DNA of 64,000 nt from Mytilus trossulus (GCF_036588685.1 NC_086376.1:14461911-14525910); one strand, 5' to 3'; positions 34,915 through 48,012 are shown, numbered from the stretch's first letter. Program-made: numbers and translations. Notes: a model not told the origin generated them from the letters alone.

Positions 34915-37797
34915 GCGCTATAGTCCATCAGCTGGTAGGGCAAACATTCAGTTCTGTGTTACACCCCAGGGTACCGCAATTTTTTTGTTTATAAATTTAA
35001 AGAGTAATATCTGAAGAATATTTTAAGAGGTGTTAGACTTTTGAAAAAGTGTCCAAAAGGGGTTAAAAGGGGACTTATTTAAGGGTATATCAAACAATTT
35101 GTTTTGCACATATTTACAGAAAAATGTAAAAGTAATCATGTATTCAGTACTATACTGTTTATTAAATGGAACACATCATATCTAATTAAAACGCAGGCTA
35201 TTTTTTAATTCATTTTTAAATCGTAGAGTACCAAGAATAAAAGGCGGAGGGTGATTTCCAAAAGTCATGATTTTGAATGAAAAGTAGCATACGTACTAAT
35301 TTTTTTGATAAAATGGTATATGTTTTCACATTGAAATAAAGAGCATAAAGTATATAAAGCCTATTGAAAAAAAAATAAAGGTAAGAAACAAAAACGTAGA
35401 ATCAACGACAAACACAAACATAAGCAACCAGAAATGCACGATTCTGTCACAGATTTATACATCACATTCATGAAATAACTCACATATTAAAACACACAAA
35501 ACTGTCAGGGTTTCTATATCTCTATTTTTTTTTTAAATTTAACAATCGAATTACCATATTTTAAGGTCACACAGACGGTCAATCCATAGAATCATCATCA
35601 GATTGGTCACCTGCATCTACCAAATTATCATTATCATCATTTCCATCATCTTCGTCGTCGTCGTTAGCAATATCAACGATTTGATAATGCTTATATCTAC
35701 ACGCTTTCGAGCATAAACATACAGCTATCTGTTCAGGATAAACCTTGTTGTACACATGAACAGCACATTAGAATTATCAAAGCATCTAACGCTGGTTGGT
35801 CTAGCAAATTGATACTGATCAAAGCGCTCTTAACAATCCAACCATATAGTTGTTTGGCAACAGACCAGCGTTGTGTTTAAGAGCAGATTTCCAAATCTTC
35901 GTCTGAAAATTGGCTTGCGTGATGTGCTTTAACATTGCGTCTTTTGCATTTCAAAACGTTCTGATCTTTATTCATCGATATTTTTTAATTTCGTAGCCAT
36001 ATAAAGACCACGAAAATCTCTCCCAAAGACCTGCCGTTCTATTTCTTTATGAATATTGTGGGATATTAACCTGTGACAAAAGCAATGCGGGACCACTTAC
36101 GAAACTAAAAGGATGGTTTTTGAAATAATAATAATTGCCAAATCGAAAAAAGGGCTTGGTAATCTAGTAATGGTTTGAATAACTGCCATGTCATCAAAAA
36201 TCCACATGCTTTCCTAAGGAATGAGCCTTTTCTAAAAGACCACTCAGGATTTTAATTATTCATTACATGTGTACCATCAAAGTTTGCAAGAGACATTGGA
36301 AGAGGACCTAATTCAAACTGGAGAACCTATCGCATAACCAACTATCTTGTCTGGGTTATGACAAGCATGCGATTTTTTTTTCATCTGCTCTCAATGTTTT
36401 GTTGTTCTTATCAGCCATTAACTGCTTGCCTTTTATTTCCTTTTTTAAAAATGTAGGCTAAGATTTTCTTTTGAGTGTTTTGGAGATGTCGGTTGACTTT
36501 TGAATAAGCCGTTCCGTAATGAAATTTTCGGAAGCAAATTTTTCCTTTTCCTATGCGTTTAAAAGGTCGCACATTAATTCCGAAGAAGCAACATAACCCG
36601 ATAACAATCCATATAACTGTTCAGATGTTATAATGGAATTGGCCAGCTTTGAAGTGTCTGAAACAGTTTAAAAACATCAGTTTCGTCTCGCTTCATTCTA
36701 GTTTTTCTGAGTTTTTTTGGGCGGATGTTTCAAGGTTAACCATTCCTACCAAAGCTCGACATTTTAAGGATATAGAAGCTATGTCATGTGCATAATTTTA
36801 GCCACCAACGTTTATCAGAATCTTTATTTAAACTGAAACAATCAAAACCATTTTTTTTTTGTATCTCTAAGAAACCTAAGAAAAATAAAAAGTATTGCCA
36901 AATCCCACAACTGACTATTTGACGTTCGTTCAAATCGATGTTTGTCGATTGAATGACTTAACAATCTTAAGTCAATCATTACATAGCTAAAACACAAATT
37001 GTTATCAAGCACACCTTTATTGAGTTCGATAGAGTGCACCTTTTGTGAACGCAAAAAATTCTTATTAATTTGTTATGTTTTCATAAATATTTCGTTACTC
37101 ATTCACTTAATAAAATAATTTGTCTCACAAAAACACCATAAACCGACACTTAAATGTTTGTTTTCAGTTGCAAATTGATACTGCTTATGTGTGATTACAT
37201 CGTACAAGTTGCATACTGAATCAAAGACGGTAATTTTATGATTTCCGGGATTTCACGAGTATTTGCATGTACATGTATTTTATTAAATAATTCATATTTT
37301 AGACGATATATAAATACTGCAAATGATTTAAACATTGCATAAAAATGAATTCTCAAGTTTAATTAACTAAAACGTGTAGTTGTATAACGAACTTCTTTAT
37401 GAAAGGAAAAAAATATGCCTTAATTTGAATCCAAAAAAATCGGATTGTTTGTAATGTAAAAAAAAACATTATTTTTTAAACAAAAATCTTTCGAGTTACA
37501 TTTTTAATATGATATTTTTGTATCTGTTTTACTTGTTTAAACCTATACTTTTTTTTTAATCGCTTTATTATAAAAATTTTGATAAAAAATTACTTTAATC
37601 GTGATTGCTAAATGAGGGAACCATTGGAAGGGACGTTTTTAATCCTTTTTTGGACACTTTGTTTTTAGTGTAACACCTTGTATTTTATCAATAAGAAAAT
37701 GAAGTTGAATTCTATAAAAAAAATCGCGGTACCCTGGAGGGTAACACAAACTCCTTAACTAGTGCGCTTTTGAGAACTAGCTGATGGACTACTAGCA
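34915..37797. mobile_element. 2.9-kb element with long terminal inverted repeats, unclassified
   Basis: The left end has GCTATAGTCCATCAGCTGG and GTGTTACACCCCAGGGTACCGC; the right end has the reverse complements GCGGTACCCTGGAGGGTAACAC and AGCTGATGGACTACTAGC, in the same nested order. The arms are about 75 bp with a few mismatches. The left arm ends and the right arm begins with a poly(T)/poly(A) stretch. The interior carries an acidic-tailed coding relic (separate entry) and a degenerate middle. It looks like an ageing DNA transposon whose superfamily I cannot assign. Confidence 0.7.
35579..35765 (-). pseudogene. Relic of the 3' coding end of the TIR element
   Basis: An open stretch of about 60 codons ends in TGA. 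It reads VYNKVYPEQIAVCLCSKACR, then KHYQIVDIAND, and a strongly acidic tail (DDDEDDGNDDNDN...QSDDDSMD). Upstream the frame is broken by stops. CLCSKAC and the acid tail suggest the C-terminus of a transposase-like protein. Family not recognised. Confidence 0.4.
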
Positions 37798-38389
37798 TAA
37801 ATTTGTAGTTACTTTGCATTGATACAAAAAGTGAAATATTATTCAAGACATCTATAAGTATGCACAATATATTTCATCAATAAAAGCTAGGTTTAATTAA
37901 CAAATATCAATAACGTACTGACTGAGTAAAAGTCCTTAATTCACATATTATATATGTAAATAATTTATTAAACAAAATGGCAATAAATGTTCTTTCTGCG
38001 TATTTGTAAATTGTATTTTTCAAGAATTTCAACATGTTATTTGAAAATATTGTTTTTTGAACAACTTCATAGCTTGTTGCATTAGATTTCTTGCATTTGA
38101 CATAAAATACTTGAATTATCCTGATTAACTTGCAAATGTTCTTTTTGTCTGCTGCGGCGCTTTCTCTTTGGTTGTTATGTGTGACGTTATAACGTCATAA
38201 ATCTTTTAGCTAGATATTGTTATATTAACGACCAATATACATATAAGTAGAAATATAGCGTCAATATAACTTAGTAATAGAAACAAGCCTATATATACGT
38301 AAAACAACTATTGAAACACGCGCTCGTTATATCCAATGTAAAATAGTAGAATACTACACCATGTCTAATTTTTGATAATATTATGCATT

Positions 38390-38935
38390 GTCGACAAAAG
38401 TTTAACGTATACCCCATTAACACAGTGCATGCCACGCATTTCCTGTGTAGAGTCAATGGCTACACAAAAAAATGGGAAACAACACATTTAATAATTTTTG
38501 TTGATCCATTGTTTACAATAGTTTAACGTTTACCCCTTTAACACTGTGAGTGTCACGCCTTTCCTGTGTTGATCCATTGTCTACAATAGTTTAACGTTTG
38601 CCCCCTTTACACTGTGAGTGCCACGCCTTTCCTCTGTTGAGTTCAACTTGATCAATTGTCTACAATAGTTTAACATTTACCCCTTACCACTGTGAATGCC
38701 TCACCTTTCCTCTGTTGATCCATTATCCCCAATAGTTTCACGTTTACCCCCTTAACACTGTGAGTGACACGCCTTTCTTGTGTTGATCCTTTGTCTGCAA
38801 TAGCTTAACATATACCCCCTTAACACTATGAATGCCACGTCTTTACTTTGTTGATACATTGTCTACAATATTATAGCTTAACGTTTAACCCCTTTACACT
38901 GTGAGAGCCTCGCCTATCCTTTTGCTGTTAACCCA
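38390..38935. repeat. Satellite-like array, period about 66-79 bp
   Basis: Seven starts of TTTAACGTTTACCCC (at 38401, 38522, 38590, 38669, 38736, 38804, 38877) are each followed by ACACTGTGAGTGCCACGCC and GTTGATCCATTGTCTACAAT. Degenerate and non-coding. Confidence 0.75.
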
Positions 38936-40580
38936 TTAAAATATATAACTTACCTGTTATTTACTCTTTTTTCCTTAATTGATGATTCAACTCTCGTTGG
39001 AACTAATCTGTTCATACCTATGGAAGAATGGTCGCTTTTATACTCTATTTAACAGTGTAAGTATTCATTAAATGCAACAGATTTTTGAGTGCCATGTTAA
39101 TAAATTAGAAAACCAATAATATCTTGATAAGAAATTGAAAAGAAGGAAAAATGAAAAAAACATTATGATATACTGACATCTGATTAACCTCTACGGTATT
39201 TCGAATTAACGATCTAATGTATCATGTATCTATGAGTAATGTGTATATCCAACAATATCAACGAACATACTTAGCATCGTATTCAACTCAAAATAATAAC
39301 CACTTGTAGCTATAGCGTCAGGCTATCCATCAATTCTAACCCTGCAACTCTCTTTATAAAACCTATCCTGCAATTCGCCATCATGTGATTGCGTTTGGAA
39401 AACTACTTTAGTGACAATTATATTTTTCTTTAAAATCATAGTCTTTTGACTTTTTTGTTTGAAACAAGATTTATATAGAAAATCAAAGCTTTTTATATCC
39501 CATTGACAAAATTATTTTTATTTGCAGTTATGTAATATGCATTTACAATTACTGATTATGCCTGTTTTGTTCACGCATCGTTGTCAAAAAAACGGAATTT
39601 AATTTTAAATGCCTGTACGCAGCCAGGAATATGACTGTTATTGTCCATTCGATTTATTTGTTTTATCCTTGTATGACAATATCTTTACCCGGGCTAAAAT
39701 ATTTTCCTTAAAAAAATCCTCCTAAAATTACTATGATATGTATATAACTTTGAGAAAAATGTCCTTTTTTAAAACACGACTGTTCATATATCTATTTCGC
39801 AGTAAGCCGAGAGAGAAAAGTAAGAGAAAACGGGAGTTAAACTATTTTGAGAAATATCGTTTTCCTGATACTAGTACATGTACATATAAACCTGAACAAA
39901 TTACATAGAAACATTTACCAACCGACGAAAATTATTCTAAATTTTGAGTCCATAAATCAGTTGTTAATGGTGCAAAACACATTATACAGCAACATCGTAT
40001 TTTCCATATAACATTACGAAGAGTTTGAAAGACATATTCATATTGCATTAGTGAAAGAATGAATTAATCTTTATTTCCTCCATGTATATGAAGATTTTGC
40101 ATACAATTCACATAATAAACAAAATATTATAAATTTCCAGATAAATACCCATTGGAAAAAAAAAAAAAAAAAAACCCCACACAATACACATTCTTGTATA
40201 CACAACAAAAACACAATTTTTTTCAATCAAAGTCTATTCAAAATTCATTTTTCTATCATTACTGTACGACAAATGATTTAATGGCTGTTCATTGGTAAAC
40301 ATCATCCCTCGTAGATTATATATACTACTCGCAGGCACGTGCAATACATAGATTAACTCGCGACAATATTTACCAATAATTACATTAGATGTATGTTTCA
40401 TTGTGATACTTTATTATGATTGGCTAACTGCACATCTCGTGTTATACCGTAAGCAATTGCATTGCTCTAAAAAACTTTTCATTCATGATAACACGTGGTC
40501 CCACAATAAACTGCACAGGTGAATTAAATAAAACAATAATAAAATTCGTGTTTTCATGATCATAGCTAAAAAATGTAATT
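38936..40580. other. Non-coding spacer
   Basis: No exon or clear repeat found. An A-run of about 20 bases lies at 40156-40175, followed by CCCC. Confidence 0.45.
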
Positions 40581-40581
40581 A

Positions 40582-40730
40582 TAAGTATTGAATGCTTCTT
40601 TTTGTAACTTCATAGGGTTGTAAAAGCGTTGAACTAGCGCACATTTTTCGTCCGCGCTTCATACAAAATGTACTTCGGTCAACGCTTTTACACCCCAAGG
40701 AAGTTACAAAAAGAAGCATTCAATTCTTAA
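40582..40730. mobile_element. Palindromic MITE (TTGTAACTTC...GAAGTTACAA)
   Basis: The left arm ATTGAATGCTTCTTTTTGTA, plus GTAAAAGCGTTGA, is complementary to the right arm TCAACGCTTTTAC plus TACAAAAAGAAGCATTCAAT. The central loop holds AACTAGCGCACATTTTTCG. Arms are about 55 bp; non-coding. Confidence 0.8.
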
Positions 40731-41059
40731 ATATTAATGTAATAACAATATTTAGTGACATATCAAGAATAAACAAACAAGGTGAAATAACATCGTGATG
40801 ACATATATTTCGACTCAAGAAATGGCTTTCGTAAGTGCGTTAAAATTTATATTCATTCTTTAAGTAATATAATCAACAAATTTATTAAAACGTTCAGTGA
40901 CAAATTATGAAGAAGAAGATAGATTGATATTTTAAAATGGCGTTTTAAGAAAACATGTTTCTCCAATGATCGAAAAGATAGCTTAATTAATAAAAAAATG
41001 ATTTTAATGAGAAGTCATCACAACTTTGAAGATATTTTTGCCATTAGCACGTGTACTAG

Positions 41060-41215
41060 TTCAGTGGCGGAACCAGAACTTTTCATAATAGGGAACGCTG
41101 ACTGACAAAAAAAGAGGCTCCAGCCATACGTCAGTGATTCCCTATATAATCAACCAATTTTTTCAAACAAAAGAGGGGCCGGGCCTCAGACCTCCTGGAT
41201 CCGTCTCTGTAGTTA
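41060..41215. repeat. Diverged CAGTGGCGGA-type MITE
   Basis: Starts TTCAGTGGCGGAACCAGAAC and ends CCTCCTGGATCCGTCTCTG, similar to the better preserved elements at 59687-59834 and 60706-60848. Non-coding. Confidence 0.55.
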
Positions 41216-41944
41216 TAAAGACACTAGTAAAATACAAGTAAGATATTATCTAAAAATAATTTCTAATTATTCCAATTTATATTTAAGAATAAGAAAACAT
41301 TCGTTATTCTAACCTTTTTCTAAATATACAGAAAACACAAACATAGTCTTACAGAAACGTATATATTTAGAAATTAAAGGCCGAGGTGACTCAGTTCAAG
41401 TAAGGACTGTTCATAATCTTGTGCACATAATAAATTTTATCGTATTAAATCACGAGTTTTTCTGGAGGCAGTGAAATCGTAATAAAATAAAAGATTAAGG
41501 TTTTAATCGCTGATATGCAATTCGATTTCTCCAAAACACACCCACCGGTTGTGTTACGTACCAACCGTACCTGATACGTAGCAAATCGGGAAACCTCTGA
41601 TAAGACATTACCTCGGTAAATTTTACGGACGAATAACGTAACAGGATAATTGGAGATAGTCGACAATAACACATATGCTAGTAGTTCATGAAAATAAAAT
41701 CTGCAGAATGTAGTATAAGAGCAAAACATGTCAAATTGACCAAAATATTTATTCAATATAATAGTAAAAAGTCTAATTCGGTAGTTCACAATCATGAACA
41801 GTAAAAGGTATCGTAGTTACGACATAAGGAAATGGCTTATCAACTATTGCCAGCTAAACAAAGTGTGTAAATGCAACAGAAAGATCAAGGCCTACAACAC
41901 AGGCTAGACCAGCTTAAACAAAGGGTTATCAAATATGCACAACC

Positions 41945-42340
41945 TGTGCAACAATAACACCCAGTTTCATTTATTTACAACCACTGGGTCGATGTCACTG
42001 CCGTTGGAGTATTAACTCCAGGAGGGTATCAAAAACTCAGGAGTCAGCACTTCTGTGATGACATGAGGTATCATTTATATGGTCATATTTATTAACTAAC
42101 TGTTTACAAAACTTTTGAACTTTTGAAGAAACTAAGGATTTTCTATCTTAGGAATATATTACCTTAGCTGTATTTGGCAAAACTTTAAGAACCTTGGTAC
42201 TCAATGCTTTTCAACTTCGTTCTTTATTTGGCCTTTTTTACTTTTTGGGGTTTGAGCGTCACTGATGAGTTATTTTGTAGACGAAACGTGCTTCTACCGT
42301 TAATACAAAATTTTATAATCGTATTACAATTGTTATTTAA
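41945..42340 (+). repeat. Dispersed mussel repeat (CACTGGGTCGATG / GAGCGTCACTGATGAG)
   Basis: Contains CCACTGGGTCGATGTCACTG, GTCAGCACTTCTGTGATGAC, AACTAAGGATTTTCTATCTT and TTTGAGCGTCACTGATGAG plus GTAGACGAAACG. I recognise this order of blocks as a highly dispersed mussel repeat. Only one copy lies in this window. Confidence 0.65.
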
Positions 42341-44152
42341 ACTGATCGGGTGGGTCTTATGTTTAATTTGCATAATGACATCATCTGAAATTGTGTGCGA
42401 TAAGATTGATTGCCGTTACAAATATAAACAAGTTTTTAATCACTATTAGTGCCATCGAACGGATATACAAAAGAACTGAGTGTGTAAGTTGGGAGCAATA
42501 ACTGTATACTTCATTGATGAGTTTATCCCCAAACTCCTGTCTATAGATGGGCTGGTTTTTAATAAGTGAACCGGATAAATTCCACCAAGTCAAGTGAAAT
42601 AAATCAAGTAAGATCTATGATTAATTTATCCTTACTTCCTGATGTTGTTACCCCAACAGCGGCTACACCAAAAGGTTTCAACCTCCAAGTTCTGTACAAA
42701 GGATTAAAAAAACTAAAATGATTGGTCAGCGATCATCAATGTTCCAGTCTCCTCGAGGTGGACCATCGCTACAGCCACCAAAACATTTAACGCTTTACAA
42801 CCAAGTCAGGGTCAGCCTTACCCTTCAAGCTATCAGTCACACCATTACACGTGCCTTATCAGCAGTTATTTATACCTGACACACAACTGCAACATCCACC
42901 ATAAGGGGCATCACATTACGACCGACCGTCAACAAGACAGAAGGAATGTCATAGTGATTAATACGAGAGACAACGAGAAGCGATCCTGAACATAACTATA
43001 CAAGTGTCTCTGACACGTCATATGCTTTAGTATACCGTCAGACAAGAAATAAGCGAAGATCTGAACCTGGATACAACAGACCCCGTGAGGATCAATAGCG
43101 TGATTTGTCACCTATATGGAGTATAAGGAATTCTCCGTTACACAGTACTGGTCATATTCATAGAAGGTCTAGAAAGGCAAATGACTCACAATCAGAATTG
43201 GACACAGATGGGTGACTCTCTAAAAGCAGTTGGGGGCTGTAAGAAAAAAAATTATAAAATAGATAGAAAACCATTTCTGTTCTCAATCCTAAAAACAATC
43301 TGTTACAGCAGGAAAGGTAAATAGAAAGCATATGACACCATGTTAAAACTGCTGAGTTGACAGTTGAACAAATTAGGGAACATCTCTGCTGGTGATTGGA
43401 TGATGTAATCAGTTAGTACTACACTTTACTTCTAGAAAATAATTAAACTGCGAGTTTAACTGATATGATATTTTATATGAACAGTAGATTCGGTTAGAAC
43501 TGCCAGAAACCACACAATTTCAGTTGAAAGCCGCAATGAGACACTGGAAGAGTGATTGGAAAGAGTGTGGCTTCTCGCTACTAGCGCTTACAGCAGGTAC
43601 AGCCAACAACTGATGACTAAACAGTAAATCATGATTTTTTGCAAGGGTTGCAATGATACAGTTGCTGGAACAGAAGCCTTCATCTCTTAACCTAAGCCTA
43701 TGGATGCAGCCTTGGATATGAGTCCATCTTACTAAGACAACAGGCGTACTGACTGTTAGCCTAGGCGTAATATTGGCCGAGTTAGTGGAATAATTAAGGT
43801 GACGGGAGATATATCAGACGTGGTTATTATAATGAAGAATTTCATTGTCACCAGCAATGGCATTATATCAAAATCAGTCCAGATATTTATGTAAACGAAA
43901 CAAGAAATGGTCAGTCAGTACAGAAAAAGCCAACATCGATGACAGCAAGTATCTTTAAATGGGAATAGAAAAAATGATGAATCCAAAGGAGTAGTATCAG
44001 GAATCAATACAGTCAGACCAATATGAGCAGCCAAACGTTTCGGAAATGAAGTACTTGCACTAGTTTACTTAGTTGAGCCTCATCCCTATGTTATCAGGGA
44101 TCCTTCCATGTAAGGACTGGTACCAACATCACAACGCAGGCTTACTAGTCCT

Positions 44153-44265
44153 ATGGAGTTCAATATTGGACATATGATGTTCAATCAACAACTGGTTGTA
44201 GCTCCATTTTCATGTGATATGATACTTGGATGTAACTTAATCATTCAAGGTTTTAAATTTCATAT
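44153..44265 (+). pseudogene. Retropepsin-like fragment of the Gypsy relic
   Basis: Reads MEFNIGHMMFNQQLVVAP followed by DMILGCNLI, matching the flap-to-C-terminal part of Gypsy proteases (F..Q.FVVAP...DMILG.DFL). The DSG catalytic motif upstream is not recognisable. The frame then runs into an unrelated inserted tail. Confidence 0.5.
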
Positions 44266-44280
44266 ATTTAGTCGTATATT

Positions 44281-44440
44281 TTTTTTTTTTTTTTTTTTTA
44301 ACGGTTTCTTTTTTTATTTGATATTTAAATTTGTTTATATGTTCTTGTTTCATTGTTTTTTATGCATTGTAAAGCACTTAGAGTAAATGTTTATTTAGAT
44401 AAGCGCTATATAAGCACTGTAAATAATAATAATAAATAAT
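44281..44440 (+). repeat. Inserted non-LTR or SINE 3' end with (AAT)n tail
   Basis: A T-run at 44281-44299 is followed by TTGTAAAGCACTTAGAGTAA, AAGCGCTATATAAGCACTG and an (AAT)n/(AATAA)n tail. The GCGCTATATAA box with trinucleotide tail is typical of 3' ends shared by CR1/L2-like LINEs and their SINEs. It is nested in the Gypsy relic. Confidence 0.55.
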
Positions 44441-44730
44441 AAAAATAACGTTTTCATGAATATTGGAGAATTAACTATAACTGTACAAAATATGAACATG
44501 CTACTTATTCTAGGGGTGAAAATACTGCTCATTTACCGAAGGTCAACATTGTTCAAGGACCAAACACTTTAGATTCATCATTTGATGAGAAACTCAGTAC
44601 AGATGGGTCAACACAGAGGTTCACAACCACACTACTCTGCAAGCAAAGTGCTGATTTTCATTATAAAACGGTCATCCCTCGACTAGAGTCTAACCTAAGC
44701 ATGATAGCCTCTACCCAGGAGTCTAATGAT

Positions 44731-44992
44731 AGAGGAATAAAGAAAGAGCCTGATTAATGTACAGACAATAAAAAGCAGTGCTAGAGGAATAAAGAAAGAG
44801 CCTGATTAATGTACAGACAATAAAAAGCAGTGCTAGAGGAATAAAGAAAGAGCCTGATTAATGTACATACAATAAAAAGCAGTGCTAGAGGAATAAAGAA
44901 AGAGCCCGATTAATGTACAGACAATAAAAAGCAGTGCTAGAGGAATAAAGAAAGAGCCTGATTAATGTACAGACAATAAAAAGCAGTGCTGT
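44731..44992. repeat. 52-bp tandem repeat, five nearly identical units
   Basis: Units start at 44731, 44783, 44835, 44887 and 44939 with AGAGGAATAAAGAAAGAGCC and end ATAAAAAGCAGTGCT. Only single-base differences are visible between units, for example ACAGAC/ACATAC and GCCTG/GCCCG. The array lies within the Gypsy relic and is clearly younger than it. Confidence 0.9.
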
Positions 44993-45194
44993 ACTAATAA
45001 GGTATAATCCAGAGGAAACCTTGGGTTTTCTACTTGTCCCAAAAGTAGGAAAAGGGAGATAACATGTGTTAAATGTCCTGTATAGAAGTGTCCTGTAGTG
45101 GTAGATATACGAGACTTAAATCGACATTGTTTCAATGACCAAAAGGCTCTAAATGATAGTAGATTTCACCAACATAGAGCATATGTAGAGGGTT

Positions 45195-46540
45195 GCCGCT
45201 TACAGGGAAAACCAAGAGTTCAAAATGGTGAAGTTGAAATCACACCTTCGTAAAGGAGAATGTTCAGTACGGGCCGATTTTGGCCTCAAATTTCAGTTTC
45301 ATCTAACGAAAGATTTAAGACAATCTTTAAACACTGAAGTGTTTATTTAAATTGATTTGATTAGTTTATTCGACACTGATTTGGTCATTAAAAACGCTCC
45401 GATTCAAGCTAATATATGAAACATCTATCAAATATACTTTTCAAATGGTTTTTGTCAAAAATGAAAGTGATCGCATCCGTGTTCATCCTAAACTTATATA
45501 TATATGTTATGTATTATCATCAAAGACAACTTACATTTCAAAATTGTGAATGAACACAAATGCGGCCACTTTCATTTAAGACGGAAAGCGTCTAAAATCT
45601 AACTAAAATTCTAAAATCGTGAAGATTTCAGTAATTTAGCATGACTTTCATGATACTCTTACCAGATATATGTGATTTGTTTGTCAAAAACAGTCTATAT
45701 TTATGTATATAAATAACTAAAAGATAACATTTTTACAATTTTATATATATTTTGGGGCAAAAAAGGGGTCTTACTAAACCTACTACTTACGAACGCAATC
45801 ACAAGTTGTTGCATTGTTATGGAATAACTGGTTCACTGATGATTCCGGGTATGTTCCTTACGTCGTAACCACAATCCCCTCCCCTTTCATGAATTTGAAC
45901 TACCGACTAAGACTGTTTACCGGATTTGTTATAACATGAGCAACATCATGGACGCAACAGCTGGATCAGGATCTGCTTACCCTTCCGGAGTAAATTAGAT
46001 CAACCCCAGTTTTTGGAGGGGTTCGTGTTTCTTGTTCTTTAGTTTTCTATGTTGTGTCATGTATACTATTATTTTAATTTGTCTTTTTCATATTAACCAT
46101 GTCGTTGTCAGCTTTAGACTCAAGAATTATTAAACGGGTAGTTTTCCTTTTTAAACATCACTGGGTCTATACATCTGCTGGTGCACTATCAGTTCTTTAC
46201 TCAGTATTTTGGTACTGACATAATATAACATTTTTTCTAAAATTATCCGTGTATAGATTTTGAAATTATTTAGAAACCAAGGTTTCAACTTCCTGAGGCA
46301 AAGTTGACTTTTGATGAATTTCACTAGTTATTTTAGACTTTTTTGTCATAAAGCTCTTCAACGGGTTCAGTACTTGTAAACATCTTCGGATCCCAAATAT
46401 TTGGCTTTAAGCTTTTTAGATGAAGGTAAATCCAGAAAAGTGCTATAGAAGCATGAAATTATTAAAAATGCTTTTTTCCATTTTTTCTTTTCGATTTATG
46501 AGTTTGACTGTCCCTTTGGTATGTTTTGCCTCCCTTTTAT
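45195..46540 (+). mobile_element. Retroelement 3' tail, interrupted
   Basis: AACCAAGAGTTCAAAATGGT near 45210 and the CAAGTTGTTGCATTGTTATGG to TCTGCTTACCCTTCCGGAG block (45790-45990) match 56500-56720. The AGTTTTCTATGTTGTGTCAT to GACTGTCCCTTTGGTATG portion matches other tails in the window. About 550 bp of unrelated AT-rich DNA (about 45240-45780) separates the two halves, consistent with an insertion. No intact frame. Confidence 0.55.
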
Positions 46541-47252
46541 GTAGTAATGCGAAAAGGGAAATGTTTTACCAGGTAGGAAAAGGTGACTGCTAATGAATTG
46601 TTGATCTTCCCAAATGAGAAGTCTTTTGTGCCTCGTTGTACACATGCTACAGGGAAACAGAAGCAAATCCATTGTAAAGTGTGTAAAGAGATGGGGTGGA
46701 CAGATTATTTCAGATATAGTAAACACTGGTAAATAGCCCTTCATGTTTACTCAACTTGAGAGTCTTTAATTCAGATCTTCCCTTTGTCAGCCCAAAACAA
46801 CAAGATATTGTAGCATAGGGATTTAACACTAATCCTAGAAATCTTCTAGAACTCGAGGAACTTGCTCAGATGATAGACAGTTTCTGGCCAGTGTTTGTTA
46901 ATAAAACTCAAGTTGAGTCAGCAATTCTACCAACAGAAGGGGAGGAAGACAATGTTGTGTCTGAACAGGAATAACGTACCATAGGAATGGAAGAAATAGA
47001 AGAAATTCACTATAGAGAGTGAAAGTTTAAACTTTAGTTATACGGACACATCTAGCAATAAAAAAAATCTATGGGAAAGATTTAGTTGGATCCATTTAAA
47101 TTTCCTACAGTTAGAGAAGTGGAAATTAAAGACACCCTTTGTCATTGTTAGGTTAGTAAAATACGCTGCCGTCCTCTTCTGAGGATTTAAGTGAGATTAT
47201 ACAGTAGTTTTTTTGTCGGAACTGAAGTTATTTCTTTTTAAAACGGAGGGGA

Positions 47253-47525
47253 TGTGTTAATTTGCCCGGTAGTTCTAGGTGGCTTCCCTACTCTGTAACG
47301 AGCTCGAGGGTATTGGTAAATCTCTGCGGGATCCGATGGGATACTTGCCACAAGGGTAACAGTTTGGTACTTCCAGCGTTTACTTCGAGTGCACCCCTCT
47401 CCTATCGTGTGTAACATGTCAAAAATTACATTAGAACTGTTTGAGTTATCCCTCTTTGTATAAAGTTCAGCATTTGAAATTTTATAACATGTAAAATTTT
47501 ACATTAGAAATTCTTGAGTTATCTC
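47253..47525 (+). repeat. Possible LTR of the Gypsy relic with internal tandem duplication
   Basis: Begins TGTTAATTTGCCCGGTAG after a purine tract. A unit of about 75 bp with AACATGTCAAAAATTACATT, GAGTTATCCCTCTTTGTATA and AAGTT(C/A)AGCA is duplicated (47415-47475 and 47490-47545). No second LTR is visible, so this is tentative. Confidence 0.35.
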
Positions 47526-47545
47526 TCTTTGTATAGAGTTAAGCA

Positions 47546-47939
47546 AATGAAGTGAAATTTGGAAAGGAAATAAAATAAAAAAAAAAGAGAAAAGATAATT
47601 CTTATATGAGCATTTATATATTTTATCAAATCACATTTATGATACAGTTTTATTATTTTGTTCAGATATTATTTAAAGGTATTTCAAAATATTATTTACT
47701 TCATTCGTGTAATCAGTGTACAGGTAAAATCTGTTCACTACATTGTATGTTTTTACTAATGATAAATAACTGATCGACAGGTATAGTTGTGTCTCAGTTT
47801 TGTGAACAAGAATATTTGAAGATTTAAGGTTGGTGTATTTTGTAAATATTTATAATAATTGTGAATATGGCTGTTTGATATAAAAGAGTTTTATAAAATA
47901 CAAAAAAAACAAAACTATGATATGTACATGTAAATAGCA
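47546..47939. other. AT-rich spacer before the TRIM
   Basis: No gene or repeat recognised. Confidence 0.4.
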
Positions 47940-48012
47940 TGTGACGGGGTTGCTTCCCTTAGAAAAACTTAGAAGTTACTTAGTCAGCCGTAAGCGGTTG
48001 AGCTAAGGAAGT

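Larger units (their letters stand above)
42640..47250 (+). mobile_element. Decayed Gypsy-type LTR retrotransposon, internal region
   Basis: Three fragments point to gag-pol. A gag capsid-like piece near 43540-43620 reads NETLEE(stop)LERVWLLATSAYSRYSQ. A retropepsin-like piece lies at 44153-44265. A possible RT piece near 45100 reads VVVDIRDLNRH. Many stops and frameshifts leave no working protein. A purine tract (GGAGGGGATG) precedes TGTTAATTTGCCCGG at about 47253, which may be the 3' LTR. The 5' LTR was not found. Other repeats are nested inside. Confidence 0.55.

Noticed and set aside
41445..41795. 116-codon minus-strand frame
   Set aside because: No domain or exon borders; hydrophobic composition is typical of AT-rich chance frames.
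46496..46744. 82-codon minus-strand frame
   Set aside because: It overlaps the conserved tail of a retroelement family on the other strand and has no recognisable domain.
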